Shown piece after piece: positions 1 through 9,930 of a stretch of 50,136 bases of DNA. The translations under genes were made by a program, and so were the position numbers. The DNA comes from Leptospirales bacterium. GTDB taxonomy: Bacteria > Spirochaetota > Leptospiria > Leptospirales > Leptospiraceae. The notes under the pieces are model-generated. The model had not been told where the DNA came from and did no database searches. It was given only the letters and a program-made list of their open reading frames with translations. The stretch covers positions 1-50,136 of the forward strand of contig JAAFIR010000036.1 of NCBI GenBank assembly GCA_013297885.1. Direction: 5' to 3'. The stretch's first letter is position 1; every line of letters begins with the position of its first letter.

Positions 1-66
1 TTTTTTTAAACAATTTAAAGTATTTTTTGATGCCTCTTTCCAAAATAAATTTGTTTTTTGAATTCT

Positions 67-846
67 TCATTCAAAATTTTTATAATCTACTTTTATACTT
101 CCTTTTGAATCATTATCAACATTTTTTATTATATCAAATTCTTTTTTAAAATAAATTCTAAAATCAATACTAAACCTAGAAAATTTAGTTAAATTAGGGT
201 TTGTGGCATGTAGATGTTGACTAGAAAAAACTAAAATATCTCCTTTTTTTAAAATTGGAATTAACTGATTTGTTTTAATAATTTTTTCTTTCGCATCTGG
301 AAAAATTCTTTCATGAGATTTTGAAGCAAATCCACCTTGTAAATTTAAAATTTGGTAATCAAATTCAATTGAATTGTTCAAAACTGGTTTTTGAAAATAA
401 TCTGGGTAAATAGTAAAAGAATTTTTTGTATTTATATCATGTATTGGTATCCAAAAATTAATTTGGTGTTCAGGATTTGCATACCAAGTATCCCTATGAA
501 TTGCAAAAGCAGGTTTAGCTTCTTTAATTTTATGTAAATAGGTTGGTATAATCCTAAGTCTTGGTTTGTCAAAAAAAAAATTTTTGGAATTTAATTTTAA
601 ATCATTTAGAATAGAATTTAATAAGTTATATAAGTATTTATATTCAGAAAATAATTTTTTGATTTTTAAACTAAGATTATAAAAATCATTTTTAGATAAG
701 TTATTTTCCCAATTTAAATAATTAATTTTTTCTTTTTTGTTCAAGAATTGAATTGTTTCATTTACTAATTTTATGGAAGAACTGGTTTTTGGAAAAGTTA
801 AAATTTTACCTTGAAAAATTTTTTCAAAAAATTGACTTTCAAACAT
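67..846 (-). CDS. Putative 2OG-Fe(II) dioxygenase (phytanoyl-CoA hydroxylase-like)
   Basis: The protein has 259 residues and looks like a cupin-fold non-haem iron dioxygenase. A His-x-Asp pair (H117, D119, in HRDTW) is followed about 90 residues later by a second histidine (H211 or H213, in SSQHLHATNPN). A downstream arginine (R224 or R230) could bind 2-oxoglutarate. This HxD...H...R layout is typical of the phytanoyl-CoA dioxygenase superfamily, but the substrate cannot be read from the sequence. No signal peptide or membrane segment is seen, so it is probably cytoplasmic. The ATG start has no clear Shine-Dalgarno sequence. The gene is transcribed away from the giant kinase gene, whose start lies only 54 bases off, so the two must share a very short promoter region. 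The family call is an inference from motifs. Confidence 0.6.
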   Translation of the reverse strand: MFESQFFEKIFQGKILTFPKTSSSIKLVNETIQFLNKKEKINYLNWENNLSKNDFYNLSLKIKKLFSEYKYLYNLLNSILNDLKLNSKNFFFDKPRLRIIPTYLHKIKEAKPAFAIHRDTWYANPEHQINFWIPIHDINTKNSFTIYPDYFQKPVLNNSIEFDYQILNLQGGFASKSHERIFPDAKEKIIKTNQLIPILKKGDILVFSSQHLHATNPNLTKFSRFSIDFRIYFKKEFDIIKNVDNDSKGSIKVDYKNFE

Positions 847-900
847 AATTTACTTAAAAACTATTTGACATTAACATAACAAGAATTTAACATATGACTT

Positions 901-3900
901 ATGTTTTATTCAAAAGAAATAGGGAATTATACTTTAATTGAAGAAATTTTCCAAAGTCAAAAAACAATTATTTATTCTGCTCAAAGCAAATCGAATCTAA
1001 AAAGAGTTATTTTAAAATTATATAATGAAGAAGAGTTAAATTATAATGAAATTTCTAGATTTGAATATGAATTTTCTATCTTAAACAGTCTACAAATCGA
1101 GGGTGTAATCAAACCCATTAGAATTGAATATATAGATCATAGACCTTTTTTGGTGTTAGAGGAATTTAATATTGGCGGAACCTCACTAAAAAAAATCATC
1201 AAAAATTTCAGATATGATTTAAAATTTTCTCTGAAAATAGCAATCGAGATATGCAGGGTTATATCAGAAATTCATAAACAAAACATTATTCATAGAGATA
1301 TTAAACCAGATAATATTTTAGTTGATAAAGAATTTTTGAAAATTAAAATTATTGATTTTGATTTAGCAACAAGAATTCAAACAGAAAAAAAAACAACTAG
1401 TCTGGTAAAATCGATTGAAGGAACAATTCAATATATTTCTCCTGAACAAACTGGTAGAGTAAATCGTTACATAGATTATAGGACAGATTTTTATTCACTA
1501 GGAATCACACTTTACGAACTATTCACAGGAAAATTACCTTTTACAAGTTCAGATCCAATGAAACTTATTCATCAACATATTGCAAAACAACCAATTCCAC
1601 CAATTAATATTAATTCAAATATTCCAATTACAATTTCCAATATTATTTTAAAACTTATTTCTAAAGTTCCAGAGAATCGATATTCTTCAGCTTTGGGAAT
1701 TATTTCTGATTTAGAAAAAGTTTATTCTAATTTAGAAAAAGTCAAATTTAAATTAAATTTATTTCAAGATTTTTCCATTGCTACAAGAGATTTTGCTGAT
1801 AAATTTATTCTGCGTAGCAAACTTTATGAAAGAGAAAATCAAATTGAAGTTTTAGAAAACTTTTTTTTAGAAGCAACAAAAGGTGAGCCGCAAGTTTTAT
1901 TTGTAGCTGGTTATCCTGGAATAGGTAAAACGAGTTTTGTAAATGAATTAAATAAAAAAGTAGCTCAGTATTCTGGTTTTTTTATTAAAGGGAAATATGA
2001 AGATTTTAATAAGGCAACTCCTTACAAAGCTTTTATTGAAGCTTTTAAACAACTTATTTCAGAAATATTAACCGAAGATGATTCTAAAATTTTAAAATGG
2101 AAAGAAAAATTAGAAACAAATTTAAAAGATAATATTTCAGTAATTACTTCTATTTTACCTGAATTAGAATTAATTGTTGGAAAAAAAGAACCTCCAGTTG
2201 AAGTTGATTCTCTCAGTACGCAGATTAGATTTAACTTAAGTCTATTATGTTTTGTAAGAGTTTTTGCTGACAAATCACATCCATTAGTTTTATTTTTAGA
2301 TGATCTACAGTGGCTTGATTCTTCATCACTTACTTTAATAAAATATTTGATTTTATCTAAAGATCAAAATTATTTTTTTCTAATTGGTTCTTATAGATCC
2401 AATGAAGTTGATTATTTTAATAAAAGCTCAATTCATCCTTTAAAAACACTACTTGACGAAATCAAAGAATCTGAAACCCATTTTCAAACAATTTTACTCT
2501 CACCTTTATCCAAAAAAACTATTGAAAAAATAATTTTAGATACAATTTCTTCTAATGAAGATGTTTCAGAACTTGGTGAAATTATTTTTCAAAAAACTGG
2601 TGGTAATCCTTTTTTTATTAATGAAATTTTGAAAATATTTTTTGACAAAAGATATATTTATTATGATTATTCAAAAGAATCCAAACTAGATGAATTTAAA
2701 ACAGGTAGATGGAAATGGGATATTGAGAAAATTAAAAGTGAATCAATAACAAATAATGTAATAGAATTAATGTTATTAAAATTAAAAAATTTAAATAAAG
2801 AAACTTTAGATATTTTAAAATTAGCTTCTTGTTTAAAAATTGAATTTGACTTACACACACTTTCAATTATAAATGAAAAGTCTTATATTCAAACTTCAAA
2901 AGCAATCTGGCAAGCAATAACTGAAGGGATTATTATCCCAAAAGGTAACGTTCATATGATGATTCATGAACTTGACCTCACAAAATCTCCAGATTCAATT
3001 ATTTCTTATATTTTAAAATCTTCAGATCAATTTTTACATGATGAAGTTAGAGATGCAGCTTATTTATTATTTAAAGAAGAAGAAAAAAAGAAAACTCATT
3101 TAAAAATTGGAAGATTACTTTTACAAGAATATTCTGAAGCACAAATAAATTCTGAATTATTTGAAATTACTTCTCACCTGAATCGTGGTAAAGAGTTTAT
3201 TACAGAAGAAAATGAAAAAATTAGTCTTTTGAATCTAAATTATAAAGCAGCTGAAAGAGCCTTTCAGTCTTTAGCATACCCAACAGCTATTGATTACTTA
3301 AAGAATTCAATTTCATTATTTAAAGGAAATCCATGGGAAGAAAATTTTGAGCTAGCTTATAAAATTTATTTTAAAATTTCTGAAGCACAATATTCAATTG
3401 GTAATGGAAACCAAGCCAAAAATTATGCTAAAGAAATTTTATTAAATGTGAAAGATACAATTTTATCTGTAAGTGTCTATGCACTTTTAATTAAAATATA
3501 TAATCAATTAATAGATTTTGATTCAGCATTTAAAGCGGGAATTGATTCTTTAAGAATCTTAAATATTAAACTTCCTGAAGAAGATTTTGACAAAGCATTA
3601 AGAATTGAATTTCAAAAAGCAGACAATTATTTAGAAGAAAGAAAAATTTCAGATTTGCTTTTTGAAGATGATATGTTTGAAGAAGACAAATTAGTTGCCA
3701 TGGATGTTTTATCTTCAATAACTTCAACTGCTTATCTAACAAATTCAAATTTATATCCTATCATTGTTTTAAAATCTGTTACTCATTCTTTAAAATATGG
3801 GAATGCAATTCATTCTTGTTTTGGTTTTGCAACTTATGGATTAATTCTTGGAGCAATTCAAAATAGATATAGTGAAGGTTTTGAATTTGGACTATTAGCA

Positions 3901-6792
3901 ATTCGATTAAGTGATAAATACAATTCAAAAACACAGAAATGTAGATCAGCATATATATTTGCAAATTTTAATAATTCTTGGAAAAAACATATTAAAGTTT
4001 CAATTTCAATAAATGAAGAAGCAATTAATATTGGTAAAGAAATTGGTGATATGCAATTTACTGGTTTTTCTTATTCAGGAAAATTATTAAATTTACTTTA
4101 TGAAAGTGAAAACTTAGACCATATTTTTCAGGATTCTATTTCAATTTATAAATTTAATGAAGATACTTCCAATTTTTGGGCTAGAGATATTGCTTCTGCA
4201 GTTCAATTAGTTACAAATAATTTATTAGGAAAAACAATTTCTCACAAAGAATTTAATTCTGAACAATTAAATGAATCTAAATTTATGGAAGAAACTGAAA
4301 AAAATAAAACTTTTTCTGCACAAGCCGTTTTTCTAATTTATAAGATGATAACTCTTTATCTTCATAATGAATATGAAGATGCATATTATCTATTAAACCC
4401 AATTAGAGATCTCCTCCCCTACTTACTTGGTCAAATTGAAGTATCTGAATTTTACTTTTATGAAGCATTAATACTTTCTAAACTTTTTTCCAATCAAACA
4501 AAAGACGATCAAGAAAGATTTTCAGATATAATTATGATTACTTTAATCAAATTTAAAGATTGGATGGAAAATTGTCCTGAGAATTTTACTTGTAGATATA
4601 AACTAATTCAAGCTATTACAAAAATGAGTAGAGGTGGTGGAATTGATTCACTTTATACTTTTGATGAAGCAATTCAGAATTCTAGAATAAATGGATTTAA
4701 ACATATTGAAGCAATTGCTACTGAAGAAGCTGGAAGATTTTTATTACTCCTAGACAAACCAAAATTAGCAAAAGTATATTTAAAAGATAGTAAATATTCA
4801 TATACACTTTGGGGTTGTGTTAGAAAAGTTGAAGAACTAAATAAAGAGTTTTCAGTTTTATTAAAAAATCCTAATTCCAATTTAAGTAACATCACTGAGT
4901 ATTCAAATAGTATTAAGAAAGATTCATTTGATATCAATACAGCTTTAAAAGTTTCATTTGCTATAGCAAGTGAAATAAGATTAGATACTTTACTTGATAA
5001 AACAATTCGTGTTCTAGTTGAAAATGCAGGAGCTGAAAAAGGAATATTAATATTAAAACATGAAAAAGCTAACAAGTTTTTCATTCAAGCTGATTACAAT
5101 ACTAAAACTGAAGAAATTTTTGTTTTACAATCTTTACCTTATACTGATGGTGATTTACCTTTTAATATTATTCAGTATGTAATGAAAACTAAAGACAATT
5201 TGGTTATAGCAGATGCTTATAAGGACCAACATTTTTATAAAGACAGTTATATTTTACATAATAAAGTGAAATCAATTTTGTGTACACCTTTTTTATTTCA
5301 CGGAGAACTTTTAGGAATACTTTATATTGAAAATAATCTTTTTGCAAATGCGTTTACAGTTGATAGACTTGAATTACTACACATTATAGCTTCACAAGTA
5401 GTTGTTTCAATAAATAATGCTTTTATTTATGCTAATTTAGAAAGAGAAGTTGATAAAAGAACACTCCAAGTTCAAGAAACATTAACAGACTTAAAAAAAA
5501 TAAAAGAAAACCAAGATGGTGATTATTATTTAACATCTTTATTGATTAAACCTCTGTCCCAAAATTCAATCGAAAATACAAATATCGAAGTTCAAACTCT
5601 AATTTCACAAAAGAAAAAATTTCAATTTAAAAACCATAAAGAAGAAATTGGTGGAGATATTGTAATTTCGAGTACTGTAGTTTTAAAAAATAGAAAAATG
5701 ACATTTTTTATTCTTGCTGATGCAATGGGAAAATCCATGCAAGGTGCAGGTGGTGCTTTGGTTTTAGGATCTGTCTTAAAAGCAACATTGGAAAGAACAA
5801 AAATTAATGATAACTTAAAAAACTTATTTCCTGAACAATGGTTAAAATCAGCTTTTATAGAACTTCATAGAGTGTTTTTGAGTTTTGAAGGTTTAATGTT
5901 AGTTGCAGGAAATATGGCTATAATTGATAATCAAACTGGATTTATGTACCATTTGAATTTTGAAAACCCCATATCAATTTTGTATAGGAACAATAAAGCA
6001 CAGTTTATTCCATTAAAACAAATTTTAAGAAAGCTTGGTTCTTATGGTACAGAGAATAATGAAATTATAATACAAACTTTACAATTAAAAAATCTGGATA
6101 AAATCATAAGTGGTTCTGATGGTAGGGATGATTTTGAAATTGGAAAAGATGCAGATGGAGGGATGATTTTAAATGATGATAATAATTTATTTTTACAATT
6201 AGTGGAAAACTCAGATTCCAATCTTGAAAATCTTCATCAACTAATTATAAAAAAAGGAAATCTTATTGATGACATAGCCCTTCATAAATTAACTTATCAT
6301 GAGAATGAAAATGAAATTAAAAACGAAAAAATATCTCTAAAAGAAATATTGCCGGATTATTTTGACTTTACTAAAAAAGAAGATAGACTAAACCTATTAA
6401 AAGAAGTATATTTATCTAAAAAGTTTTTAAACCAAAATTATTATTCTTTAAAACTACTTGGAATCAGATTTTTAGCACATAAAGAGCTTGACTTAGCGAT
6501 ATCTTGTTTTGAGAGTTTTTTTTCACATAATCCTGTTGATGAAAAAGTGATTTATTTAATAGGATTACTCCATTCCAAGAAAAATAATTTGAATATTGCA
6601 ATAGATTATTTTGAAATACTTAGACTCAGAAATCCCTATAATTTAAGAGTTTTAACTAAACTTGCTGAAATTTATTTAGAGCAAAAAAATTTAAAAGAAA
6701 CAACCCGTTATTTAAATAAAATTTTTGAAATTCACAAAGAATATCCAAGAGCAATACAGTTAGAAAAAAAACTGAACAACAAAAACAATTGA
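901..6792 (+). CDS. Giant Ser/Thr kinase - AAA ATPase - GAF - SpoIIE/PP2C-type phosphatase - TPR protein
   Basis: This 1963-residue cytoplasmic signalling protein has these parts in order. Residues about 10-270 are a Hanks-type kinase with HRDIKPDN (131-138), DFD in place of DFG (152-154) and SPEQ. Residues about 300-600 are an AAA-type ATPase with Walker A GYPGIGKT (337-344) and Walker B LFLDD (464-468). A long helical TPR-like region reaches about 1340. A GAF domain covers about 1350-1510 and a short coiled coil about 1510-1540. A PP2C/SpoIIE-type phosphatase starts near GGD at 1584 and ends near SGSDGRDDF (about 1737). TPR-like helices fill the C-terminus. Kinase-AAA-GAF giants are known in cyanobacteria and Leptospira. 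Kinase and phosphatase in one chain suggest a self-contained switch acting on an anti-sigma-antagonist-type partner, but no such partner lies nearby. Confidence 0.9.
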   Translation: MFYSKEIGNYTLIEEIFQSQKTIIYSAQSKSNLKRVILKLYNEEELNYNEISRFEYEFSILNSLQIEGVIKPIRIEYIDHRPFLVLEEFNIGGTSLKKIIKNFRYDLKFSLKIAIEICRVISEIHKQNIIHRDIKPDNILVDKEFLKIKIIDFDLATRIQTEKKTTSLVKSIEGTIQYISPEQTGRVNRYIDYRTDFYSLGITLYELFTGKLPFTSSDPMKLIHQHIAKQPIPPININSNIPITISNIILKLISKVPENRYSSALGIISDLEKVYSNLEKVKFKLNLFQDFSIATRDFADKFILRSKLYERENQIEVLENFFLEATKGEPQVLFVAGYPGIGKTSFVNELNKKVAQYSGFFIKGKYEDFNKATPYKAFIEAFKQLISEILTEDDSKILKWKEKLETNLKDNISVITSILPELELIVGKKEPPVEVDSLSTQIRFNLSLLCFVRVFADKSHPLVLFLDDLQWLDSSSLTLIKYLILSKDQNYFFLIGSYRSNEVDYFNKSSIHPLKTLLDEIKESETHFQTILLSPLSKKTIEKIILDTISSNEDVSELGEIIFQKTGGNPFFINEILKIFFDKRYIYYDYSKESKLDEFKTGRWKWDIEKIKSESITNNVIELMLLKLKNLNKETLDILKLASCLKIEFDLHTLSIINEKSYIQTSKAIWQAITEGIIIPKGNVHMMIHELDLTKSPDSIISYILKSSDQFLHDEVRDAAYLLFKEEEKKKTHLKIGRLLLQEYSEAQINSELFEITSHLNRGKEFITEENEKISLLNLNYKAAERAFQSLAYPTAIDYLKNSISLFKGNPWEENFELAYKIYFKISEAQYSIGNGNQAKNYAKEILLNVKDTILSVSVYALLIKIYNQLIDFDSAFKAGIDSLRILNIKLPEEDFDKALRIEFQKADNYLEERKISDLLFEDDMFEEDKLVAMDVLSSITSTAYLTNSNLYPIIVLKSVTHSLKYGNAIHSCFGFATYGLILGAIQNRYSEGFEFGLLAIRLSDKYNSKTQKCRSAYIFANFNNSWKKHIKVSISINEEAINIGKEIGDMQFTGFSYSGKLLNLLYESENLDHIFQDSISIYKFNEDTSNFWARDIASAVQLVTNNLLGKTISHKEFNSEQLNESKFMEETEKNKTFSAQAVFLIYKMITLYLHNEYEDAYYLLNPIRDLLPYLLGQIEVSEFYFYEALILSKLFSNQTKDDQERFSDIIMITLIKFKDWMENCPENFTCRYKLIQAITKMSRGGGIDSLYTFDEAIQNSRINGFKHIEAIATEEAGRFLLLLDKPKLAKVYLKDSKYSYTLWGCVRKVEELNKEFSVLLKNPNSNLSNITEYSNSIKKDSFDINTALKVSFAIASEIRLDTLLDKTIRVLVENAGAEKGILILKHEKANKFFIQADYNTKTEEIFVLQSLPYTDGDLPFNIIQYVMKTKDNLVIADAYKDQHFYKDSYILHNKVKSILCTPFLFHGELLGILYIENNLFANAFTVDRLELLHIIASQVVVSINNAFIYANLEREVDKRTLQVQETLTDLKKIKENQDGDYYLTSLLIKPLSQNSIENTNIEVQTLISQKKKFQFKNHKEEIGGDIVISSTVVLKNRKMTFFILADAMGKSMQGAGGALVLGSVLKATLERTKINDNLKNLFPEQWLKSAFIELHRVFLSFEGLMLVAGNMAIIDNQTGFMYHLNFENPISILYRNNKAQFIPLKQILRKLGSYGTENNEIIIQTLQLKNLDKIISGSDGRDDFEIGKDADGGMILNDDNNLFLQLVENSDSNLENLHQLIIKKGNLIDDIALHKLTYHENENEIKNEKISLKEILPDYFDFTKKEDRLNLLKEVYLSKKFLNQNYYSLKLLGIRFLAHKELDLAISCFESFFSHNPVDEKVIYLIGLLHSKKNNLNIAIDYFEILRLRNPYNLRVLTKLAEIYLEQKNLKETTRYLNKIFEIHKEYPRAIQLEKKLNNKNN

Positions 6793-6875
6793 ATTTTTTA
6801 TTTTTTTTCAAACTATTCTTTACTTTTTTTTAGGCTTTCCATGTATTGATTAGTATAAAAAGTTTGGAGAAAAAA

Positions 6876-8081
6876 ATGTTTAAGTTTTTAAATATTAAAT
6901 TAACAATTCTACTCTTGGCAATGTTTGTATCTTATAATTGTTCATCAACCCCAGAAACAAAAGATGCAAAAGATGCTAAGACTACTGATGGTTCAAAAGA
7001 TGCTAAAACAGCTGATACTGCTGGTTCAAGTTCAAGAACAGGTGGAGAAACAGGAACAGGTACTAGTTCAGGAAATTCAGGTTCAAGCTCACCTACAACT
7101 TCCGGTTCAAATACTGGATCTACTACTTCCTCTAGTTCAAGTTCTAATTCATCTACTTCTGGATCAAATTATGGTTCAAAAGAATCTACAGGGATGAGAG
7201 CTGCAGATCAATCATTAGGTAATCAACCAATTACTGATGCACCAAGTGGAGCAAGACCAGGTCAATGTTGGTTAAAAGTTTCTCAACCTGCTACTTATAG
7301 AGATGTTCAAGAGCAAGTTGTAAAAAAAGCAGCTTCTGAAAGATTAGAAATCATTCCTGCACAATTTCAACAAGTATCTGAGAAAAAAGTTACTAAAGAA
7401 AGAAGCACTCAATTAGAACCAATTCAAGCTGTTTATGAAGATATAGAAGAGAGAGTAGAAGTAAAACCAGCTTCTAAAGTTTTAGAAACAATTCCTCCAG
7501 TTTATGAAAAAATGGAAGAAAAAGTTGTTGATAAAGAAGCTTTTTCAGAATACAAAAGAGATTCTTCTGGGCTTTTATGTTTAGTTGAAGTTCCTGCTAC
7601 CTATAAAACAATTGTAAAAGAAGTTGTTAAAGTTCCTGCCAAAACTACTGAAAGAGAAGTTCCTGCTGAATTTCAAACTATTAGAAAAAAAGTTTTAAGA
7701 ACTCCACCTTCTACAAGACAAGTTGAAATACCTGAACAAGTTTCTGATGTTACATTGACAAAATTAGTTTCTCCAGAAAAAGAAAACAGAGTATCAATAC
7801 CTGCAGAATATGAAACTGTTACAAAAAAAGTTTTAGACCAACCAGAAAAAAATGAATGGAAAGAAGTACTTTGTGAAAACAACGCTTCTACTGGAAAAAT
7901 TTCTGAAGTTCAAAGAGCTTTAAAAGGAAATGGATTTGATCCAGGTTCTTCAGATGGAAAATTCACTGGTGGAACAAAATCAGCAGTAAATAATTACCAA
8001 AAATCTAAAGGTTTATTAGTAAATGAAGATAATCACATTTTTATTGATACTTTAAATGCTTTAGGTGTAAGCCCAAAATAA
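6876..8081 (+). CDS. Lipoprotein with low-complexity linker, valine/proline-rich repeats and C-terminal peptidoglycan-binding domain
   Basis: I chose ATG 6876 over an upstream in-frame TTG (6846) because a GGAG lies just before the ATG and the signal peptide begins there. The product has 401 residues. The lipobox VSYNC puts the lipidated cysteine at residue 22. A Ser/Thr/Gly-rich linker follows to about residue 120. About eight degenerate units follow, each with a P-A-x-[YF] or P-x-x-Y start and a following V-x-x-[KE]-V strand (about 130-330). The last 60 residues match a PG_binding_1 domain (VQRALKGNGFDPG, then DGKF, then AVNNYQ). It probably tethers the outer membrane to peptidoglycan. The repeat section is of unknown function. 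The gene is monocistronic and ends at a hairpin shared with nadD. Confidence 0.75.
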   Translation: MFKFLNIKLTILLLAMFVSYNCSSTPETKDAKDAKTTDGSKDAKTADTAGSSSRTGGETGTGTSSGNSGSSSPTTSGSNTGSTTSSSSSSNSSTSGSNYGSKESTGMRAADQSLGNQPITDAPSGARPGQCWLKVSQPATYRDVQEQVVKKAASERLEIIPAQFQQVSEKKVTKERSTQLEPIQAVYEDIEERVEVKPASKVLETIPPVYEKMEEKVVDKEAFSEYKRDSSGLLCLVEVPATYKTIVKEVVKVPAKTTEREVPAEFQTIRKKVLRTPPSTRQVEIPEQVSDVTLTKLVSPEKENRVSIPAEYETVTKKVLDQPEKNEWKEVLCENNASTGKISEVQRALKGNGFDPGSSDGKFTGGTKSAVNNYQKSKGLLVNEDNHIFIDTLNALGVSPK

Positions 8082-8098
8082 TTTAGTTTATTTTTCTT

Positions 8099-8136
8099 CA
8101 ACTAGCTTTCTTAATCTTTTTAAGAAAGCTTGGTTG
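8099..8136. terminator. Hairpin between convergent genes
   Basis: The ten-base arm AGCTTTCTTA (8104-8113) pairs perfectly with 8121-8130, and CAAC/GTTG extends the stem beyond a small internal loop. The hairpin sits between the convergent lipoprotein gene and nadD and contains the last codons and stop of nadD. There is no good T-run on either side, so intrinsic termination is an inference. Confidence 0.5.
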
Positions 8137-8680
8137 AGTTTAAAATAAAATCACTTACTTTTCTATTTAATAATTCTACATTCAAATTTTTCTTAAACTC
8201 AGTAGAACTAATTTCAACAATTTGATTCTTCAAGATTTCAAAATTTTTTAAGTATTTTGGAATGATTAATTTTGACTCTTTAAATCTTCTAAAAATAATG
8301 ATTTTAACAAGTTCTAAAATTTTTAAATAATCTTTCCATAAATGAAATTTATCCAAAATATCTTCTCCGATTAAAAAATGAATTTTATCATTTGGAAATA
8401 GATTCTGAAAGTGTTGAATTGTTTTAATAGAATAATTAATTTCAGTTTTGTATATTTCAAAATCTGAAATTTCAATAAGAAGATTTTTATCTTGGATCAT
8501 TAATTTAAGCATAAAAAGAATTTCATCATTAGAAAAAGTTTTAGTTTTTTTAAAAGGTGAAATTTGATTAGGAATAATAAATAATTTTTTTGTATTTGGG
8601 AAAACATTAAAATATTCAGTTATGACTTGTTCATGACCTAAATGAGGAGGATCAAAACTTCCTCCAAATAAAGCAATCAT
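8120..8680 (-). CDS. nadD: Nicotinate-nucleotide adenylyltransferase
   Basis: This 186-residue enzyme joins nicotinate mononucleotide to AMP from ATP, giving deamido-NAD in NAD synthesis. The N-terminus carries the nucleotidyltransferase signature [11 protein letters not shown] (residues 6-16). The C-terminal ISSTEFKKN matches the ISSTxIR phosphate-binding motif, with Lys where Arg is common. The length is typical for NadD. It is the last gene of the minus-strand operon. Its ATG overlaps the proA stop by four bases, pointing to translational coupling. In Leptospira the same genes also sit together (from memory), so the call is firm. Confidence 0.93.
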   Translation of the reverse strand: MIALFGGSFDPPHLGHEQVITEYFNVFPNTKKLFIIPNQISPFKKTKTFSNDEILFMLKLMIQDKNLLIEISDFEIYKTEINYSIKTIQHFQNLFPNDKIHFLIGEDILDKFHLWKDYLKILELVKIIIFRRFKESKLIIPKYLKNFEILKNQIVEISSTEFKKNLNVELLNRKVSDFILNSTKLS

Positions 8681-9930
8681 GCTCTAATTTGACCATCTCC
8701 ACGTAGAATTGTTTTTGTAGTTGTTAAATGAACAAGCCCCATAGGTCCTCTAACATGAAGTTTTCCAGTTGAAATTCCAACTTCAGCTCCAAAACCAAAT
8801 TGTCCACCGTCATGAAATCTAGTTGAACAATTTACAAAAACTGCAGCAGAATCAACTTTAAGTAAAAACTCTTCTATATTTTTGTGATCTTCAGATAAAA
8901 TTGCTTCAGTGTGACCAGAAGAGTAGTTTTCTATAAATTCAATAGCTTCAGCGATATCTAAAACTTCTTTAAAAGAAAGTCTATTATCTAAAAATTCAGT
9001 TTTGTAATCTTCAATTGTAGCTAATTTTTTATTTGGGTAAAGTTTTAAAAGATTTTCATCTAAAATTAATTCAACTAGGTTAGATTCTAATTCTGATAAC
9101 AATTTTTCTTTATGTGGAAAATTTTTGTGAACTATAACATTTTCGACAGAGTTACAAACACCTGGTCTTTGAATTTTTGCATTTATTATAATTTTTATAG
9201 TTTTTTCAAAATCCGCAGATTCATCTATAAAAATATTACAAACACCTTTGTCATGTTTGACAACTGGAATTCTAGAATTTTCAGTAACAAAATTAATTAA
9301 AGCTTCACCACCTCTTGGGACAACTAGATCAATAAATTTATCTTCTTTAAGTAAAGAAACAATATGAGATCTATCTGTTTTATCAACAAAAATTATTGCA
9401 TCTTCATTGATGTTATTTCTTTTTAAAGCTTGTTTAAAACAAGTTGTCAAAATTAAATTAGAATGAATAGCTTCTGAACCACCTCTTAAAATTGCAACAT
9501 TTCCTGATTTAAAAGATAACGCACCAACATCAATTGTAACATTAGGTCTTGATTCATAAATTACTAAAACTGCACCAAGTGGAACTCTTTTGGAATATAA
9601 TTCCAAACCATTTGGCAAATTTAATCCCCTAACCACTTCACCAATTGGATCAGGTAACAAAATAATTTCTTCTAAAGAAGATATTAAGGAATCAATTCTT
9701 TTTTCATTTAAAAGTAGTCTATCTAGCATTGCTTCAGAAAGTTTTTTTTCTTTACCATTAATAATATCTTTTTCATTTTCAATTAAAATTTCATTTTGTT
9801 TTTCTTTAATAATAATAGACAATGTTTTTAAAACATTGTTTTTAATTGAAGTTTTTAGTGTTCTAATTTCTTTTTTTGCATCATTTGCTTTTTTTGCAAT
9901 TATATCAGTGTATTCTCTAAGTTCACTCAT
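8677..9930 (-). CDS. proA: Gamma-glutamyl phosphate reductase
   Basis: This 417-residue NADPH-dependent reductase makes glutamate-5-semialdehyde in proline synthesis. It belongs to the aldehyde dehydrogenase superfamily. The catalytic cysteine is C259 in [11 protein letters not shown]. The nucleotide-binding region contains YESRPNVT, and the C-terminal block [16 protein letters not shown] is characteristic of ProA. The length matches the bacterial enzyme. Four-base ATGA overlaps with both proB and nadD show a tightly coupled operon. It should hand its product to proline synthesis next to ProB, the preceding step. Confidence 0.96.
   Translation of the reverse strand: MSELREYTDIIAKKANDAKKEIRTLKTSIKNNVLKTLSIIIKEKQNEILIENEKDIINGKEKKLSEAMLDRLLLNEKRIDSLISSLEEIILLPDPIGEVVRGLNLPNGLELYSKRVPLGAVLVIYESRPNVTIDVGALSFKSGNVAILRGGSEAIHSNLILTTCFKQALKRNNINEDAIIFVDKTDRSHIVSLLKEDKFIDLVVPRGGEALINFVTENSRIPVVKHDKGVCNIFIDESADFEKTIKIIINAKIQRPGVCNSVENVIVHKNFPHKEKLLSELESNLVELILDENLLKLYPNKKLATIEDYKTEFLDNRLSFKEVLDIAEAIEFIENYSSGHTEAILSEDHKNIEEFLLKVDSAAVFVNCSTRFHDGGQFGFGAEVGISTGKLHVRGPMGLVHLTTTKTILRGDGQIRA

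Noticed and set aside
4674-5084. Minus-strand open frame of 136 codons inside the giant kinase gene
   Set aside because: It is antisense to the GAF region of a clear gene, has no homology I recognise and no start signal. Such shadows are common in AT-rich coding DNA.
8099-8136. Hairpin as part of the two-hairpin repeat family
   Set aside because: It lacks the GGGCGAAT, GGGCT and CAATCCC strings. It is a simple terminator-like hairpin between convergent genes.
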